NCBI GenBank assembly: GCA_913056195.1
Contig: CAJXMF010000005.1
Span: 16,053 to 80,052 of the forward strand
Direction of reading: 5' to 3'
Source: an uncultured Methylococcaceae bacterium
GTDB lineage: Bacteria > Pseudomonadota > Gammaproteobacteria > Methylococcales > Methylomonadaceae
DNA length: 64,000 nucleotides
Within the stretch, counting starts at the first letter, position 1. Each line of letters begins with the position of its first letter. Under the pieces are notes generated by a model. The model was given only the letters and a program-made list of their open reading frames with translations, made no database searches and was not told the DNA's origin. Positions 28,940 through 39,183 of this stretch are shown here, piece after piece. The position numbers and the translations under genes are program-made.

Positions 28940-29245
28940 GTGACAAAATCAGAATTAATTGAAGCACTTGCCAGACAACAACCACATTTGGCCCTGAAAG
29001 ATGTGGAGCTAGCCGTAAAATGTATCATCGATCAGATGAGTGATACATTAGCAAGTGGTGAACGGATTGAAATTCGCGGGTTTGGTAGTTTTTCGTTACA
29101 TCACAGGCCACCACGAATTGGGCGTAATCCCAAAACGGGCGAGTCCGTTTCGTTAACTGAAAAATTTGTGCCACACTTCAAGCCAGGCAAGGAATTGCGT
29201 GATCGAGTCGATGCCTCTCGTGAGAAATATAACATAATCGATTAA
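28940..29245 (+). CDS. ihfB: Integration host factor beta subunit
   Basis: Partner of IHF-alpha (3335). The 101-residue protein starts with GTG, giving [20 protein letters not shown], typical of the beta subunit. The beta-arm signature [20 protein letters not shown] is complete, including the proline that intercalates DNA. It lies after rpsA and before lapA, as in E. coli and Pseudomonas. The terminator just upstream and the GTG start suggest separate, moderate expression. Confidence 0.97.
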   Translation: MTKSELIEALARQQPHLALKDVELAVKCIIDQMSDTLASGERIEIRGFGSFSLHHRPPRIGRNPKTGESVSLTEKFVPHFKPGKELRDRVDASREKYNIID

Positions 29246-29265
29246 TTTATTGGCGCAGCAAACGT

Positions 29266-29514
29266 ATGAAATTACTGGTAACACTTGTCTTTATTTCAAT
29301 CTTTTTTGTTGCGCTGGTATTTTCTGTTCTTAATTTCCAAAGCATAGAGATCAATCTCTACTTCTTCAAGATTTCCTTACCTTTGGCGGTTGCTTTAACC
29401 ATAGAATTATTTTCTGGCATTATTATTGGCTATCTGGTTGCCATGACTAATATTATGAAGCTAAAAGCGCAATATAGGCAGTTGTGTCGTCAATTGGGTA
29501 AAGAAAAAAACTAA
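29266..29514 (+). CDS. lapA: LapA-like inner-membrane protein (DUF1049)
   Basis: An 82-residue protein with two transmembrane helices (about residues 4-24 and 37-59) and a basic, coiled C-terminal tail, matching LapA (YciS), which helps lipopolysaccharide control through LapB/FtsH. It is 20 bases after ihfB. The usual neighbour lapB is absent: a convergent minus-strand gene begins 5 bases further on, so lapB must lie elsewhere if present. Confidence 0.85.
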   Translation: MKLLVTLVFISIFFVALVFSVLNFQSIEINLYFFKISLPLAVALTIELFSGIIIGYLVAMTNIMKLKAQYRQLCRQLGKEKN

Positions 29515-29519
29515 GGCTT

Positions 29520-30197
29520 TCAGGACGGCTTTTGTATTTCCTGCACGCCGTTTTGTGCTGCAAGTACGACAATATCAGCCTGGGGTGAAAAAATTCCATG
29601 TTCTACGATTCCCGGCGTTGTATTCAAGATATGTTCAATGTGTTGTAGGTTTGCCTGCTCAGGAAACCGCATATCAAGAATCAAGCTACCGTAGGATGAT
29701 ACGGCTAATCCATTGTTTTGTTGTCGAAGATTCCCTGTTGCGCCCTGTTTTTCGAGCCGGTATTTAACCATTTGCCAGGCAAAGGGCATGACTTCAATAG
29801 GAATCGGGAATTTCTGTCCGATATACTGCACCTGTTTGCTCTGATCGATAAGCGCAAAAAATTGATGGCTTGCAGTGGCCAAGAGTTTTTCTCTAACCAG
29901 ATCGGAGCCCTGGCCTTTTAATAAGGTATTATTTGGCGCGACTTCATCCGCACCATCCACATAAATATCAATATGGTCGAGTTGTTCGATTGATACCAGT
30001 GGCAGGCCTAAATCGCGTGCCTTGATCATGCTGACAATCGAGCTGGAAACGACCTTGATAGACATGTTTTCCTGTTTGTATTGATGCGCGAGCGCTTCGA
30101 TAAAGCAATCGGCTGTAGAGCCTGTGCCAAGCCCGATTATCATATTGTCTGTTATCCACCGAAGCGCGTGCCTGGCGACACGTTGTTTATCATTCAT
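29520..30197 (-). CDS. rpiA: Ribose-5-phosphate isomerase A
   Basis: Interconverts ribose 5-phosphate and ribulose 5-phosphate, relevant to the pentose-phosphate and, in methylotrophs, ribulose monophosphate cycles. The 225-residue protein has IGLGTGSTA near the N terminus, VDGADE with the catalytic acids, LKGQG with the catalytic lysine and LVREK with the conserved Glu. It overlaps the bcp stop by 4 bases, so it is read from the same minus-strand transcript. The 3' end meets lapA convergently with 5 bases between, and no terminator is visible for either. Confidence 0.95.
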   Translation of the reverse strand: MNDKQRVARHALRWITDNMIIGLGTGSTADCFIEALAHQYKQENMSIKVVSSSIVSMIKARDLGLPLVSIEQLDHIDIYVDGADEVAPNNTLLKGQGSDLVREKLLATASHQFFALIDQSKQVQYIGQKFPIPIEVMPFAWQMVKYRLEKQGATGNLRQQNNGLAVSSYGSLILDMRFPEQANLQHIEHILNTTPGIVEHGIFSPQADIVVLAAQNGVQEIQKPS

Positions 30198-30661
30198 TGA
30201 AGCTTTTTGACTTTATTCAGAATTTCATTGGCATGGCCCTCATGCGAAACGCCATACAGTGCATCTACAATATTCCCGTTTTTATCGATAATAAAGGTGG
30301 AACGCAAAATAGCCATTTTTTTTACGCCATTTTTTTCCTTTTCGCGCCAAACATCATATTTTTCACATAATTCACCACTTTCATCAGACAATAAATTGAC
30401 TTTAAGGTCATATTTTTTGATGAAATCGACATGGCTGGCGCAAGAATCCTTGCTGATGCCCAGAATGACAGTATTCAGGTTGGCAAATTCATCAGCCAGG
30501 GCGGTAAAGTCATTGGCTTCAATGGTGCATCCGGGCGTGTCATCTTTAGGATAAAAATAAAGAACGACATTGTGTTTGCCTTTAAAATCGGATAAACGGA
30601 TATTTTCGCCGTGTTGATCAGGGCAGCTAAAATCTGGAGCAGGCTGGTTTTTTTCTAACAT
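30194..30661 (-). CDS. bcp: Thioredoxin-dependent thiol peroxidase (Bcp/PrxQ)
   Basis: A 155-residue peroxiredoxin that reduces hydrogen and organic peroxides. The peroxidatic Cys45 lies in DDTPGCTIEA. The residue five positions later, where classical Bcp has its resolving Cys, is Asn. A different Cys at 74 (ISKDSCASH) fits the alternative PrxQ subtype with resolving Cys in helix 3. Conserved FYPKDDTP and the C-terminal ALYGVSHEGHANEIL are present. It probably forms an operon with rpiA. Confidence 0.93.
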   Translation of the reverse strand: MLEKNQPAPDFSCPDQHGENIRLSDFKGKHNVVLYFYPKDDTPGCTIEANDFTALADEFANLNTVILGISKDSCASHVDFIKKYDLKVNLLSDESGELCEKYDVWREKEKNGVKKMAILRSTFIIDKNGNIVDALYGVSHEGHANEILNKVKKLQ

Positions 30662-30747
30662 GATAATTTCCTCGGGATGATGGTACTTCGATTTGATTAT
30701 TACCGATGCCGCTCTGAAAATAAACCATAAATTTTCCAGGGAATTTG

Positions 30748-32370
30748 TCAGGAACTACAGGATAATTGCGAACAGCCTGGTTTATTGCGTGCCCATTCCG
30801 GACGTTTGGCGGCGAAATGTTGTTTATCGGGTTGTTCGTCATACGGCCTGCGCATCACTTCCTGCAATTCCTCTATCAGGGAAAAATCACCGGCTTCGGC
30901 TTTGTCAATGGCCATTTGTGACAGGTAATTGCGCAGAATGTATTTAGGATTGACGGCATTCATGCGTTGCCGGCGGCTTTCGGGGGATTCATTGTCCTGG
31001 CGGATACGTTGACTGTATAAGCGCATCCAGTTGGCAAAACGTTGCCGATAATTCGGCGATAGTGAATCGGGCTGATACCAAGCATCAGAGATGGGGGCTA
31101 AGCAGTCTGTATCCGATAAGGCCTGGCTTTCGACAGGCACAGGGGCTAAAAGGCGAAAGAACAGTGTCATATCGGTTTCGACCTCGGCAAGCAGGCCGAG
31201 CAAAGTCTGAACGAGCTTCTGATCGCTATTCGGCAGCCAGTTTTTCAGGCCTAATTTTGCTGCAAACATGGCTTGCCAGCCCTGTTCAAATGTTTCATTG
31301 TATAACGCCAGTGCATTCTGCAAGGGTTTGGCATCATTGATTAACGGGTAGATCGCATTGGCCAGTTGTATTAAATTCCACAGCGCTATGTCCGGTTGCT
31401 GGCTGTAGCGATAACGTCGGTGTGTGCTGTCAGTGGTATTGGGTGTCCATTCCGGGTCGTAATGATCCAGCCAGCCATAAGGGCCGTAATCAATGGTTAG
31501 CCCCAGAATTGACATATTATCTGTGTTCATGACGCCATGTACAAAGCCTACGCGCTGCCAGTGTACAATCAGTTCAGCCGTTAAGCGGCAGACTTCTTCA
31601 AACCAGCGGATATAGGTGGCTTTTTCTATCTGTCCTGATTTAGGCAGCAGGTGTGGAAAGTCGCTGCGGATGGTGAAGTCTGCCAGTTGTTTTAACACAT
31701 CATGCTCACCACGCGCGGTAAATATCTGAAAACTACCAAAACGGATAAATGAGGGGGCGGTTCTGCACACAATGGCGCCCGGCTCAAGTTTTGCATTACC
31801 GTTATAAAACATATCGCGCATCACCGTATCGCCGGTCAGTGTCAGGCTGAGTGCCCGGGTCGTCGGTATGCCTAAATGAAACATGGCCTCGCTGCATAAA
31901 AACTCGCGTATGGATGAACGTAACACCGCCAGGCCATCAGCCATGCGGGAATAAGGCGTTAAACCGGCACCTTTAAGCTGTAAAGTCCAGTGCTGGCCGT
32001 TATCGTCTAACACCTCGCCCAGATTGATCGCGCGTCCATCACCTAATTGCCCCGCCCATTGACCAAATTGATGTCCGCCATAACACATGGCATACGACTG
32101 CATATCGGGTAACAGGCGATTTCCGCTCATGATTTCGGTAAAGCAACTTGATACACAGTCCGTTTCGCTCAAGCCGAGGGTATGGGCCATTTCTTTTGAA
32201 TAGGCGACTAACTGCGGCGCTGGTGTGGGCCTGGGATTGACAAAACTGAAACAGGCACCAAAAACCTGCCGGCAATGGTTATGCCTGTCAGGATCGGCAG
32301 GAAGTTGTCGGATGAAGCGGTTGTCAAAACTCAGTTTATCAAGGCTGGATGGGGTTGTAACAGTTGTCAT
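30748..32370 (-). CDS. selO: Protein adenylyltransferase SelO (YdiU)
   Basis: Pseudokinase-fold enzyme that transfers AMP to Ser, Thr or Tyr residues of proteins under redox control. The 540-residue protein has GGHQFGQWAGQLGDGRA, LQLKGAGLTPYSRMADG, the catalytic-loop equivalents HGVMNTDNMSILG and TIDYGPYGWLD. The C terminus ends in CSQLSCSS, in which Cys takes the place of the selenocysteine of animal SelO. Its start lies 113 bases from the SPOR gene downstream of it on the plus map, so it appears to be a separate unit. Confidence 0.95.
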   Translation of the reverse strand: MTTVTTPSSLDKLSFDNRFIRQLPADPDRHNHCRQVFGACFSFVNPRPTPAPQLVAYSKEMAHTLGLSETDCVSSCFTEIMSGNRLLPDMQSYAMCYGGHQFGQWAGQLGDGRAINLGEVLDDNGQHWTLQLKGAGLTPYSRMADGLAVLRSSIREFLCSEAMFHLGIPTTRALSLTLTGDTVMRDMFYNGNAKLEPGAIVCRTAPSFIRFGSFQIFTARGEHDVLKQLADFTIRSDFPHLLPKSGQIEKATYIRWFEEVCRLTAELIVHWQRVGFVHGVMNTDNMSILGLTIDYGPYGWLDHYDPEWTPNTTDSTHRRYRYSQQPDIALWNLIQLANAIYPLINDAKPLQNALALYNETFEQGWQAMFAAKLGLKNWLPNSDQKLVQTLLGLLAEVETDMTLFFRLLAPVPVESQALSDTDCLAPISDAWYQPDSLSPNYRQRFANWMRLYSQRIRQDNESPESRRQRMNAVNPKYILRNYLSQMAIDKAEAGDFSLIEELQEVMRRPYDEQPDKQHFAAKRPEWARNKPGCSQLSCSS

Positions 32371-32483
32371 TGCATCGCAGTGTAAATCAATAAACCGCTA
32401 TTATTGGGCTAAGATTATGAAATATCTACCCTAAAATAATGAGGGTTTAACCCGATTATTCTTTTGTTGAGGGTATCTGACGG

Positions 32484-33596
32484 CTACTCTGACTGTTGAC
32501 TGCAGTCAGTTTTTTTGACATCAATTCGCCAGCGCTTGATGGATTTATAACGAGTTTGTATTTCGGCCTCAATTTGTTTTTGTTTTAATTGTTGCGCAAG
32601 GTTTTCAGCACGTTGTTTTTTTACAAACAAGCCTAATGAAATGGCATTTTTCATCGGCCCTTTTCGGAACAGCCACAGGTTAGTGATGCCTTTAGCTTTA
32701 AGCTGCTGTTCTGTCGCTTGTGCTATGCCGAAATCCTTGGCGGCAGGGATAAAAACCAGGTATCTTGAAGGTATATTTTGTTCGATTTCGTGTATATTCG
32801 AGGCATCGAGATGTGGCGGCAATGCTTCTAAGGCCGCTTGTTTGCTGATAAATGTTTGTTTTTCTGTACAGCGGGGTATGGCTGATTTCGGTTTGATTTT
32901 AGCGAGCGTTTCTGAGTTGACTTCAGGTGTTTTATCAGGGGTGAGGTCAGTCGTTGCTTCGGCTGTTTTTTCGGCAATAAGCTTGGTGATTGTGGGCGTC
33001 GTTATTTCAGTCGATGTCACAGGATGAACGGATTCAGCAGGTTTCGATGGCAACTTGTTCGGATCGATAGCGAAAATATTTTGTTCTGTTTCGGATTGGT
33101 CTATGGCTTCCGCTGTTTGGTTAGGTCTGGCTTTATCTGTAGCGCTTGAGGCTGACCGGGCTGTTTTTTCAGCGGCTTCTGCGTTGGGTTCAGTCGAGCC
33201 ATCGGTATGATTGGATTCGGTTGATTTCAATAAATTGTGTGGGTCAAAATCATATGTAGTTTCGGCTATCGTTTCAGGTGTGTGGGGCGTGATGATTTCA
33301 TCGTTAGGCTCGGTTGGGTTTTGGGTTGTATTGTTCGAGGTTACTTCAGGACTGGTGGAGTCAACAGATTCGCTTGGAGGGGTTGAATCGTCTGGCAATG
33401 CGGGGTTTTGTTCCGGCTTTGTTTTAGCGTACAGCAAACGGTTTGTTGCAGGCGCTTCGGATACTAATAAAATCGTGGGAAGGGTTTTTTGTGCAGTCGG
33501 ACTCTGTGGTGTGTTGACGTCGGAACCATATTGCACAGCCCACAGGAAAAAACTCAAGTTTGCGATGGCAATCAAGAAAAAGAGAAATTTTATCAT
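32484..33596 (-). CDS. SPOR-domain membrane protein
   Basis: A 370-residue protein with one N-terminal transmembrane helix or uncleaved signal (MIKFLFFLIAIANLSFFLWA), a ~240-residue low-complexity periplasmic linker rich in Thr, Glu, Pro and Ala, and a C-terminal SPOR-like domain (about 275-355), which usually binds denuded peptidoglycan at the septum. It starts at the base after the coaX stop. The birA-coaX-SPOR order is also found in Pseudomonas. The linker has internal repeats of TAEAT/PEVxS type and may vary in length between strains. Confidence 0.82.
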   Translation of the reverse strand: MIKFLFFLIAIANLSFFLWAVQYGSDVNTPQSPTAQKTLPTILLVSEAPATNRLLYAKTKPEQNPALPDDSTPPSESVDSTSPEVTSNNTTQNPTEPNDEIITPHTPETIAETTYDFDPHNLLKSTESNHTDGSTEPNAEAAEKTARSASSATDKARPNQTAEAIDQSETEQNIFAIDPNKLPSKPAESVHPVTSTEITTPTITKLIAEKTAEATTDLTPDKTPEVNSETLAKIKPKSAIPRCTEKQTFISKQAALEALPPHLDASNIHEIEQNIPSRYLVFIPAAKDFGIAQATEQQLKAKGITNLWLFRKGPMKNAISLGLFVKKQRAENLAQQLKQKQIEAEIQTRYKSIKRWRIDVKKTDCSQQSE

Positions 33597-34325
33597 TCAA
33601 TCTTCGCAATAAAGGCTCAGGCCGGTTAAAACCAGATCGGGTTCAATGTGGGTATCATGGTTCAGGTGTGGCGCGATGCGTGAGGCATCGCCACCGGTTA
33701 AAATCAATCGTGCTTTTTTATCAAGGTTTTGAATGCTCTGTTCGATAAGTCCAGACGCGGCCAGTAAAGTTCCACTATAAATAGCCGCTTCGGTAAAATC
33801 CGCAAGGCCTGTCACATAATCCTGTTCTATGGCAGGCAAAAGTTGGGTGTTTTGGCTTAACGACTGCCGCATCATGTGTAGGCCGGGGCAAATCAGCCCA
33901 CCTTTGTGCTGTCCATCGGCGTGTAGATAATCCATTGTGATCGCGGTGCCACAATCAACCACCCAGCAATTCCCGGGCTGTTTATGATGGGCAGCGATAA
34001 GCGCCAGCCAGCGGTCGATGCCGAGTTTTTCCGGGTGTCGATAAGCATTTTTGACGCCGCATTTTTGGGCCGAGGTCTGGGCCTGGATGATATAAATAGC
34101 GGGCCAGAGCTGTTTGGCCAAGTCGATGATGCGCTCTGCAATGGATTGATGGCTCACCGTGGCAATTGCCAGACTGTCGGCCTGTGGCAGGTTTTGCCAG
34201 TGTTGATGCAGGCGGTCGATAAAGTGCGCTTGGTGGTAGTCTAATGCACCTTGGCTGAAAAAATCATGCGCCTGTTGCCAAGCCCATTTAAGGCGACTAT
34301 TGCCGATATCAAGCAGAATCTTCAT
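33597..34325 (-). CDS. coaX: Type III pantothenate kinase
   Basis: First step of coenzyme A synthesis, not inhibited by CoA and K+-dependent in this family. ATG at 34325 gives the expected N terminus MKILLDIGNSRLKWAW, a phosphate-binding DxGNxRxK; longer in-frame starts would run across birA. The 242-residue protein also shows DRWLALIAA, the VDCGTAITMDYL motif with catalytic Asp and LTGGDASRIAP. It overlaps birA by 17 bases. Confidence 0.95.
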   Translation of the reverse strand: MKILLDIGNSRLKWAWQQAHDFFSQGALDYHQAHFIDRLHQHWQNLPQADSLAIATVSHQSIAERIIDLAKQLWPAIYIIQAQTSAQKCGVKNAYRHPEKLGIDRWLALIAAHHKQPGNCWVVDCGTAITMDYLHADGQHKGGLICPGLHMMRQSLSQNTQLLPAIEQDYVTGLADFTEAAIYSGTLLAASGLIEQSIQNLDKKARLILTGGDASRIAPHLNHDTHIEPDLVLTGLSLYCED

Positions 34326-35307
34326 GGCCGGGTCTGAAGCTGATTTCGCCGGAAGCGAAGGTTTGCCGATTGCCATCGGCTGTGCATAATAAGAGCTGAC
34401 CGTGCTCATCGATGCCATCCAGAATCCCTTGGTGTTGCTGTTTGCCTTGGTAAAGCGTAACGGTTTTGCCATATAGGCAATCGTATTGTCGCCATTCTTC
34501 GATAAAAGAAGGCAGGGCGGTTGCGTCAAAATCGTGCAAGACCGGGGTCAGCTGATTGAGTAATGCAGCGGCTAACCGATTACGCAGGGTAAAGGCCTTG
34601 TCGCCGACGATGCTGTACAGGTCGGTGCAGGGTTGGTCAATTGTTTGCGACAGGTGTTGCGGCAGGAAGCCATTTAAACCTAAGCCGACGACGGCATGGC
34701 TGGGGCCTTCGGCTTCACCGCCAACCTCAATCAGGATTCCGCCCAGTTTTTTGTGTTGCCAGTAAATATCATTGGGCCATTTTAAGCCGGCATCGCTAAT
34801 GTTTAAACTGTTGAGTGCCCGAATCACGGCAACACCAACCGCGAGGCTGAGTCCGGCAATGACTGCTGGACCGGACTGGTAATGATAGCGCAAGGATAAA
34901 TAAATATTGCGGCCAAACGGCGATACCCACTGTCGTCCGCGACGCCCACGGCCCGCTGTTTGATATTCGGCAAAGCAGGCTGTTGCGTGCGCGCTGCCTG
35001 CGTGCTGTAAGTAGGTGTTAGTGGAGGCAAGGCAAGGATGGATTTCAAGTCGTTGCAAAAGAGCCCTTGTATTTTCATTGAGTGCCTGACGAATAGTGTT
35101 TTCATCAAGGAGTTGTAATGGCTGGTTGAGTTTGTAGCCTTTGCCGCTGATGGCACTATAGCCCAGGTCGAGTTTGTCGAGGTTTTGTAATTGTTTGCAT
35201 ACGGCCGAGCGACTGATGGCGGCAGATTCAGCCAATTCTGTGCCAGAATGAAAGCGGCCATCGGCCAGTCGATCTAAAATCTGCAGCAAATGTTGTGAAA
35301 TAGCCAT
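34309..35307 (-). CDS. birA: Biotin--[acetyl-CoA-carboxylase] ligase / biotin repressor
   Basis: Bifunctional protein of 332 residues. The N-terminal ~65 residues are a winged helix-turn-helix (SGTELAESAAISRSAVCKQL), so it probably also represses bio genes. The ligase centre carries the biotinyl-AMP loop GRGRRGRQW and KWPNDIYW, KLGGILIE. The C-terminal SH3-like domain completes the chain. It is the first gene of the minus-strand birA-coaX-SPOR unit. Confidence 0.95.
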   Translation of the reverse strand: MAISQHLLQILDRLADGRFHSGTELAESAAISRSAVCKQLQNLDKLDLGYSAISGKGYKLNQPLQLLDENTIRQALNENTRALLQRLEIHPCLASTNTYLQHAGSAHATACFAEYQTAGRGRRGRQWVSPFGRNIYLSLRYHYQSGPAVIAGLSLAVGVAVIRALNSLNISDAGLKWPNDIYWQHKKLGGILIEVGGEAEGPSHAVVGLGLNGFLPQHLSQTIDQPCTDLYSIVGDKAFTLRNRLAAALLNQLTPVLHDFDATALPSFIEEWRQYDCLYGKTVTLYQGKQQHQGILDGIDEHGQLLLCTADGNRQTFASGEISFRPGHEDSA

Positions 35308-35775
35308 ATTATCGGCAAATGGGTAAGAAAACTGGAATTATACCGTATAAAAAATGCAGTTTGAGCAAAGATGCCAGGTAATTCAGAGTCCCGGCTGTTT
35401 GATACCCTCATCCCGGCTTTCTCCCACGGGGAAAAGGAAATGTTGAGAGGGTGTCTGAATAGTGACTAAAAAATTGCGGGCTGTAAAAATTTTAAGTTTT
35501 TCGCTTTACCTAGTAGAATGGTACGTTAACTATAGCCTGGATCAGTGGTTTTAATGTAGATGGCTGGGAGCCAAGGTATTGGTTTAGCGCGGGATTTAAA
35601 AAGTCTTAGCTTCATCCTTTATAAACGTTCCTGGGTTGAGAGGGTCTTTTTTAAAACGTGATGAATCCATAATCTGGCACTTGTGTCGTCGTGAAATCAC
35701 GGATTCAGGTAATCTTGCCGTATTGTTTTCGGTAAGGCATTGACTTATTCAGACGGTTTATTTTGAGGATAAAAA
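35308..35775 (+). other. Intergenic region between divergent birA and ilvB
   Basis: 468 bases with no supported gene. Short open frames exist but none is rich in Ile, Leu or Val codons, so I see no ilv leader peptide. The region holds the REP-like palindrome at 35404-35452. No promoter stands out. A GAGG ribosome site 8 bases before the ilvB GTG is clear. Confidence 0.55.
35404..35452. repeat. REP-like imperfect palindrome
   Basis: Outer arms ACCCTC (35404-35409) and GAGGGT (35447-35452) enclose an inner CCC/GGG stem around 35423-35431. The CCCTCATCCC...CTTTCTCCCACGGGGAAAAGG style resembles short dispersed REP-like elements of many proteobacteria. Only this copy was seen in the window. Confidence 0.45.
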
Positions 35776-37512
35776 GTGGAACTCAGCGGCGGCGAAATCA
35801 TCGTTAGATGCCTGAAAGACGAAGGCGTGGAGTATATATTTGGTTATCCGGGTGGCGCGGTATTGCACCTGTATGATGCTATTTTTCAGCAGGATGACGT
35901 TCAGCATATTCTGGTCAGACACGAACAGGCGGCAACCCATGCGGCAGACGCCTATGCGCGTGCAACCGGCAAGCCGGGTGTTGTTCTGGTGACATCGGGG
36001 CCGGGGGCGACCAATGCAGTTACAGGCATTGCGACTGCGTATATGGATTCAATACCGATGGTCGTCATTTCAGGCCAGGTGCCAACGGCTGTGATTGGCA
36101 GCGATGCATTCCAGGAAGTGGATATGGTTGGTATTACCCGGCCTTGCGTCAAACACAATTTTTTGGTGAAAAGAACCGAAGATATTGCCGAAACCATGAA
36201 AAAGGCTTTTTATGTGGCGACGACAGGTCGTCCCGGCCCGGTTGTGGTGGATATCCCTAAGGATATAACGGAACCAGGTTATAAGATTCCTTATCATTAT
36301 CCTGAATCCATTCACATGCGCTCGTATAATCCGGCTGTAATGGGACATAAAGGACAAATCAAAAAAGCCGTTGATTTGTTATTGCTGGCGAAACGTCCCA
36401 TTATTTATGCGGGCGGCGGTGTCATTTTGGGCGAGGCCAGTGAGGAATTGACAGAAATAACCCGTATGCTGGGGTTTCCAATTACCAATACTCTGATGGG
36501 GCTGGGCAGTTTTCCGGCAACCGATAAACAGTTTATTGGTATGCTGGGCATGCATGGCACCTATGAAGCCAATTTGGCCATGCACGAAAGCGATGTGATT
36601 CTGGCCGTCGGCGCGCGTTTCGATGATCGGGTTACTGGCAAGATTGCCGAGTTTTGTCCTTATGCCAAAATTATTCATATTGATGTTGATCCGGCGTCGA
36701 TTTCCAAAACGGTGATGGTTGATGTGCCGATTGTCGGACAAGTGAAACCGGTTTTGCAACAAATGATCGATTTGATTCAGGACAGCAAAATGAGGCCATC
36801 TGAAGAAGCCTTGTCGGCCTGGTGGAGTCAAATTGATAACTGGCGCAGCATCGATTGTTTGGCCTATGATCGTCATAGCGAAATCATCAAACCGCAGTAT
36901 GTGATAGAGCAGCTCTATCAGGTGACTCAGGGGGATGCTTATATTACCTCAGATGTGGGGCAGCATCAGATGTTTGCGGCACAGTTTTATCCCTTTGACA
37001 AACCGCGTCGCTGGATCAACTCGGGTGGGCTGGGCACGATGGGATTTGGATTGCCGGCAGCGATAGGTGCCAAATTGGCTTTCCCCGATGCCGATGTCGC
37101 GTGTATTACAGGTGAGGCGAGTATCCAGATGTGTATTCAGGAGCTGGCGACAGCACTGCAATATGATACGCCGGTCAAAATTATCAACCTGAATAACCGC
37201 TATATGGGGATGGTGAGACAATGGCAAGAGTTTAATTACAGCGGTCGTTATTCGCATTCTTATATGGATACCATTCCTGATTTTGTCAAACTGGCCGAAT
37301 CGTATGGCCATGTCGGGATTCGCGTTGACAAGCCAGAGCAGGTCAAAGACGCGATAGAGCAAGCATTCGCCATGAAGGACAGAACGGTATTTTTAGACTT
37401 TATGACCGATAGAGAAGAAAATGTTTATCCGATGATTGAGGCCGGAAAAGCGCATCATGATATGAAACTACGGGTCGCGCCCAGTGCAAAAACCGAGAGG
37501 GAGCTGGCCTGA
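35776..37512 (+). CDS. ilvB: Acetolactate synthase large subunit
   Basis: ThDP- and FAD-dependent enzyme making acetolactate or acetohydroxybutyrate for Val, Leu and Ile. The 578-residue protein starts at GTG after GAGG. The ThDP glutamate is in [12 protein letters not shown], the FAD and Mg regions follow, and the metal-ThDP motif is GEASIQM followed 25 residues later by NN, in place of the common GDGS; the same acidic role is kept by Glu. Translation is coupled to ilvH by a TGATG overlap. Between ilvB and birA there is no visible leader peptide. Confidence 0.95.
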   Translation: MELSGGEIIVRCLKDEGVEYIFGYPGGAVLHLYDAIFQQDDVQHILVRHEQAATHAADAYARATGKPGVVLVTSGPGATNAVTGIATAYMDSIPMVVISGQVPTAVIGSDAFQEVDMVGITRPCVKHNFLVKRTEDIAETMKKAFYVATTGRPGPVVVDIPKDITEPGYKIPYHYPESIHMRSYNPAVMGHKGQIKKAVDLLLLAKRPIIYAGGGVILGEASEELTEITRMLGFPITNTLMGLGSFPATDKQFIGMLGMHGTYEANLAMHESDVILAVGARFDDRVTGKIAEFCPYAKIIHIDVDPASISKTVMVDVPIVGQVKPVLQQMIDLIQDSKMRPSEEALSAWWSQIDNWRSIDCLAYDRHSEIIKPQYVIEQLYQVTQGDAYITSDVGQHQMFAAQFYPFDKPRRWINSGGLGTMGFGLPAAIGAKLAFPDADVACITGEASIQMCIQELATALQYDTPVKIINLNNRYMGMVRQWQEFNYSGRYSHSYMDTIPDFVKLAESYGHVGIRVDKPEQVKDAIEQAFAMKDRTVFLDFMTDREENVYPMIEAGKAHHDMKLRVAPSAKTERELA

Positions 37513-38003
37513 TGAGACATATTATTTCTATTTTGATCGAGAATGAAGCCGGTGCGCTATCCCGTGTTGCCGGTTTGTTTTCCGCCCGTGGTTATAATAT
37601 TGAATCATTGACCGTAGCCCCGACTGAAGATTCAAGCTTGTCACGAATGACATTGGTGACGCGCGGCAACGATCATATCATTGAGCAGATTACCAAGCAG
37701 CTGAACAAGTTGGTTGATGTCGTCAAATTGATTGATCTGGCTGAAGCAGTGCATATTGAACGGGAGTTGATGCTGGTCAAAATTCATACGACAGAAAACA
37801 GTCGTGCCGAAGTGAAGCGCTTAAACGATATTTTTCGCGGCAAGATCATTGATGTTACGGCAGCCAGTTATGTCGTTGAAATGACAGGTCCATCTGATAA
37901 ACTGGATGCGTTTATTCATGCCCTGGATCCTGACAGTATTATCGAAGTGGTTCGCTCTGGGCCAACGGGTATTTCCCGTGGCGAAAAAGGCTTACACTTA
38001 TAA
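37512..38003 (+). CDS. ilvH: Acetolactate synthase small subunit
   Basis: Regulatory subunit that activates the large subunit and confers valine feedback. The 163-residue protein has an N-terminal ACT domain (HIISILIENEAGALSRVAGL, then FSARGYNIESL) and a second ALS-type C-terminal domain ending GPTGISRGEKGL. Length matches E. coli IlvH (163). A TGATG junction couples it to ilvB. The next gene, ilvC, is separated by 86 bases that contain a MITE remnant. Confidence 0.96.
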   Translation: MRHIISILIENEAGALSRVAGLFSARGYNIESLTVAPTEDSSLSRMTLVTRGNDHIIEQITKQLNKLVDVVKLIDLAEAVHIERELMLVKIHTTENSRAEVKRLNDIFRGKIIDVTAASYVVEMTGPSDKLDAFIHALDPDSIIEVVRSGPTGISRGEKGLHL

Positions 38004-38007
38004 TCCT

Positions 38008-38055
38008 TTAGGTAATGCGCAGTAAATAAAACACCCATATTGCGAATTGCCTTAA
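38008..38055. repeat. End-to-end remnant of a MITE-like palindromic element
   Basis: About 48 bases that join the left terminus (GGTAATGCGCAGTAAATAAA...CCCATATTGCG) straight to the right terminus (GAATTGCC). Compared with the full copies at 41319 and 45841, everything between is missing. The junction is the shared pentamer TTGCG, so an internal deletion by short direct repeats is the simplest origin. It lies in the ilvH-ilvC gap. Confidence 0.75.
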
Positions 38056-38074
38056 CTCTTATATTAACTTTTAA

Positions 38075-39106
<1,032 letters not shown>

Positions 39107-39120
39107 TCACAGTATCGCGT

Positions 39121-39150
39121 AGCCCGGCAATGATCTTGCCGGGCTGTTTT
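39121..39150 (+). terminator. Rho-independent terminator after ilvC
   Basis: A perfect 10-bp stem, AGCCCGGCAA (39121-39130) with TTGCCGGGCT (39136-39145), a 5-base loop, then GTTTTAT. Confidence 0.9.
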
Positions 39151-39183
39151 ATAAATGTTACCTATTTTTGAGCAACGCAAATC

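Noticed and set aside
33211..33612. A long plus-strand frame opposite the SPOR protein gene
   Set aside because: It mirrors the low-complexity Thr/Glu/Pro linker of the SPOR gene; such repeats leave the complementary strand open. No start signal.
33597..34529. A 310-residue form of CoaX
   Set aside because: The first 68 residues are birA sequence in another frame; the conserved DIGNSRLKW motif starts right after ATG 34325.
35560..35660. A ~33-codon open frame in the ilvB leader with several Ile, Leu and Val codons
   Set aside because: The codons are scattered and are not in a run, there is no ribosome site, and no terminator-like stem follows. Not enough for an ilv leader peptide.
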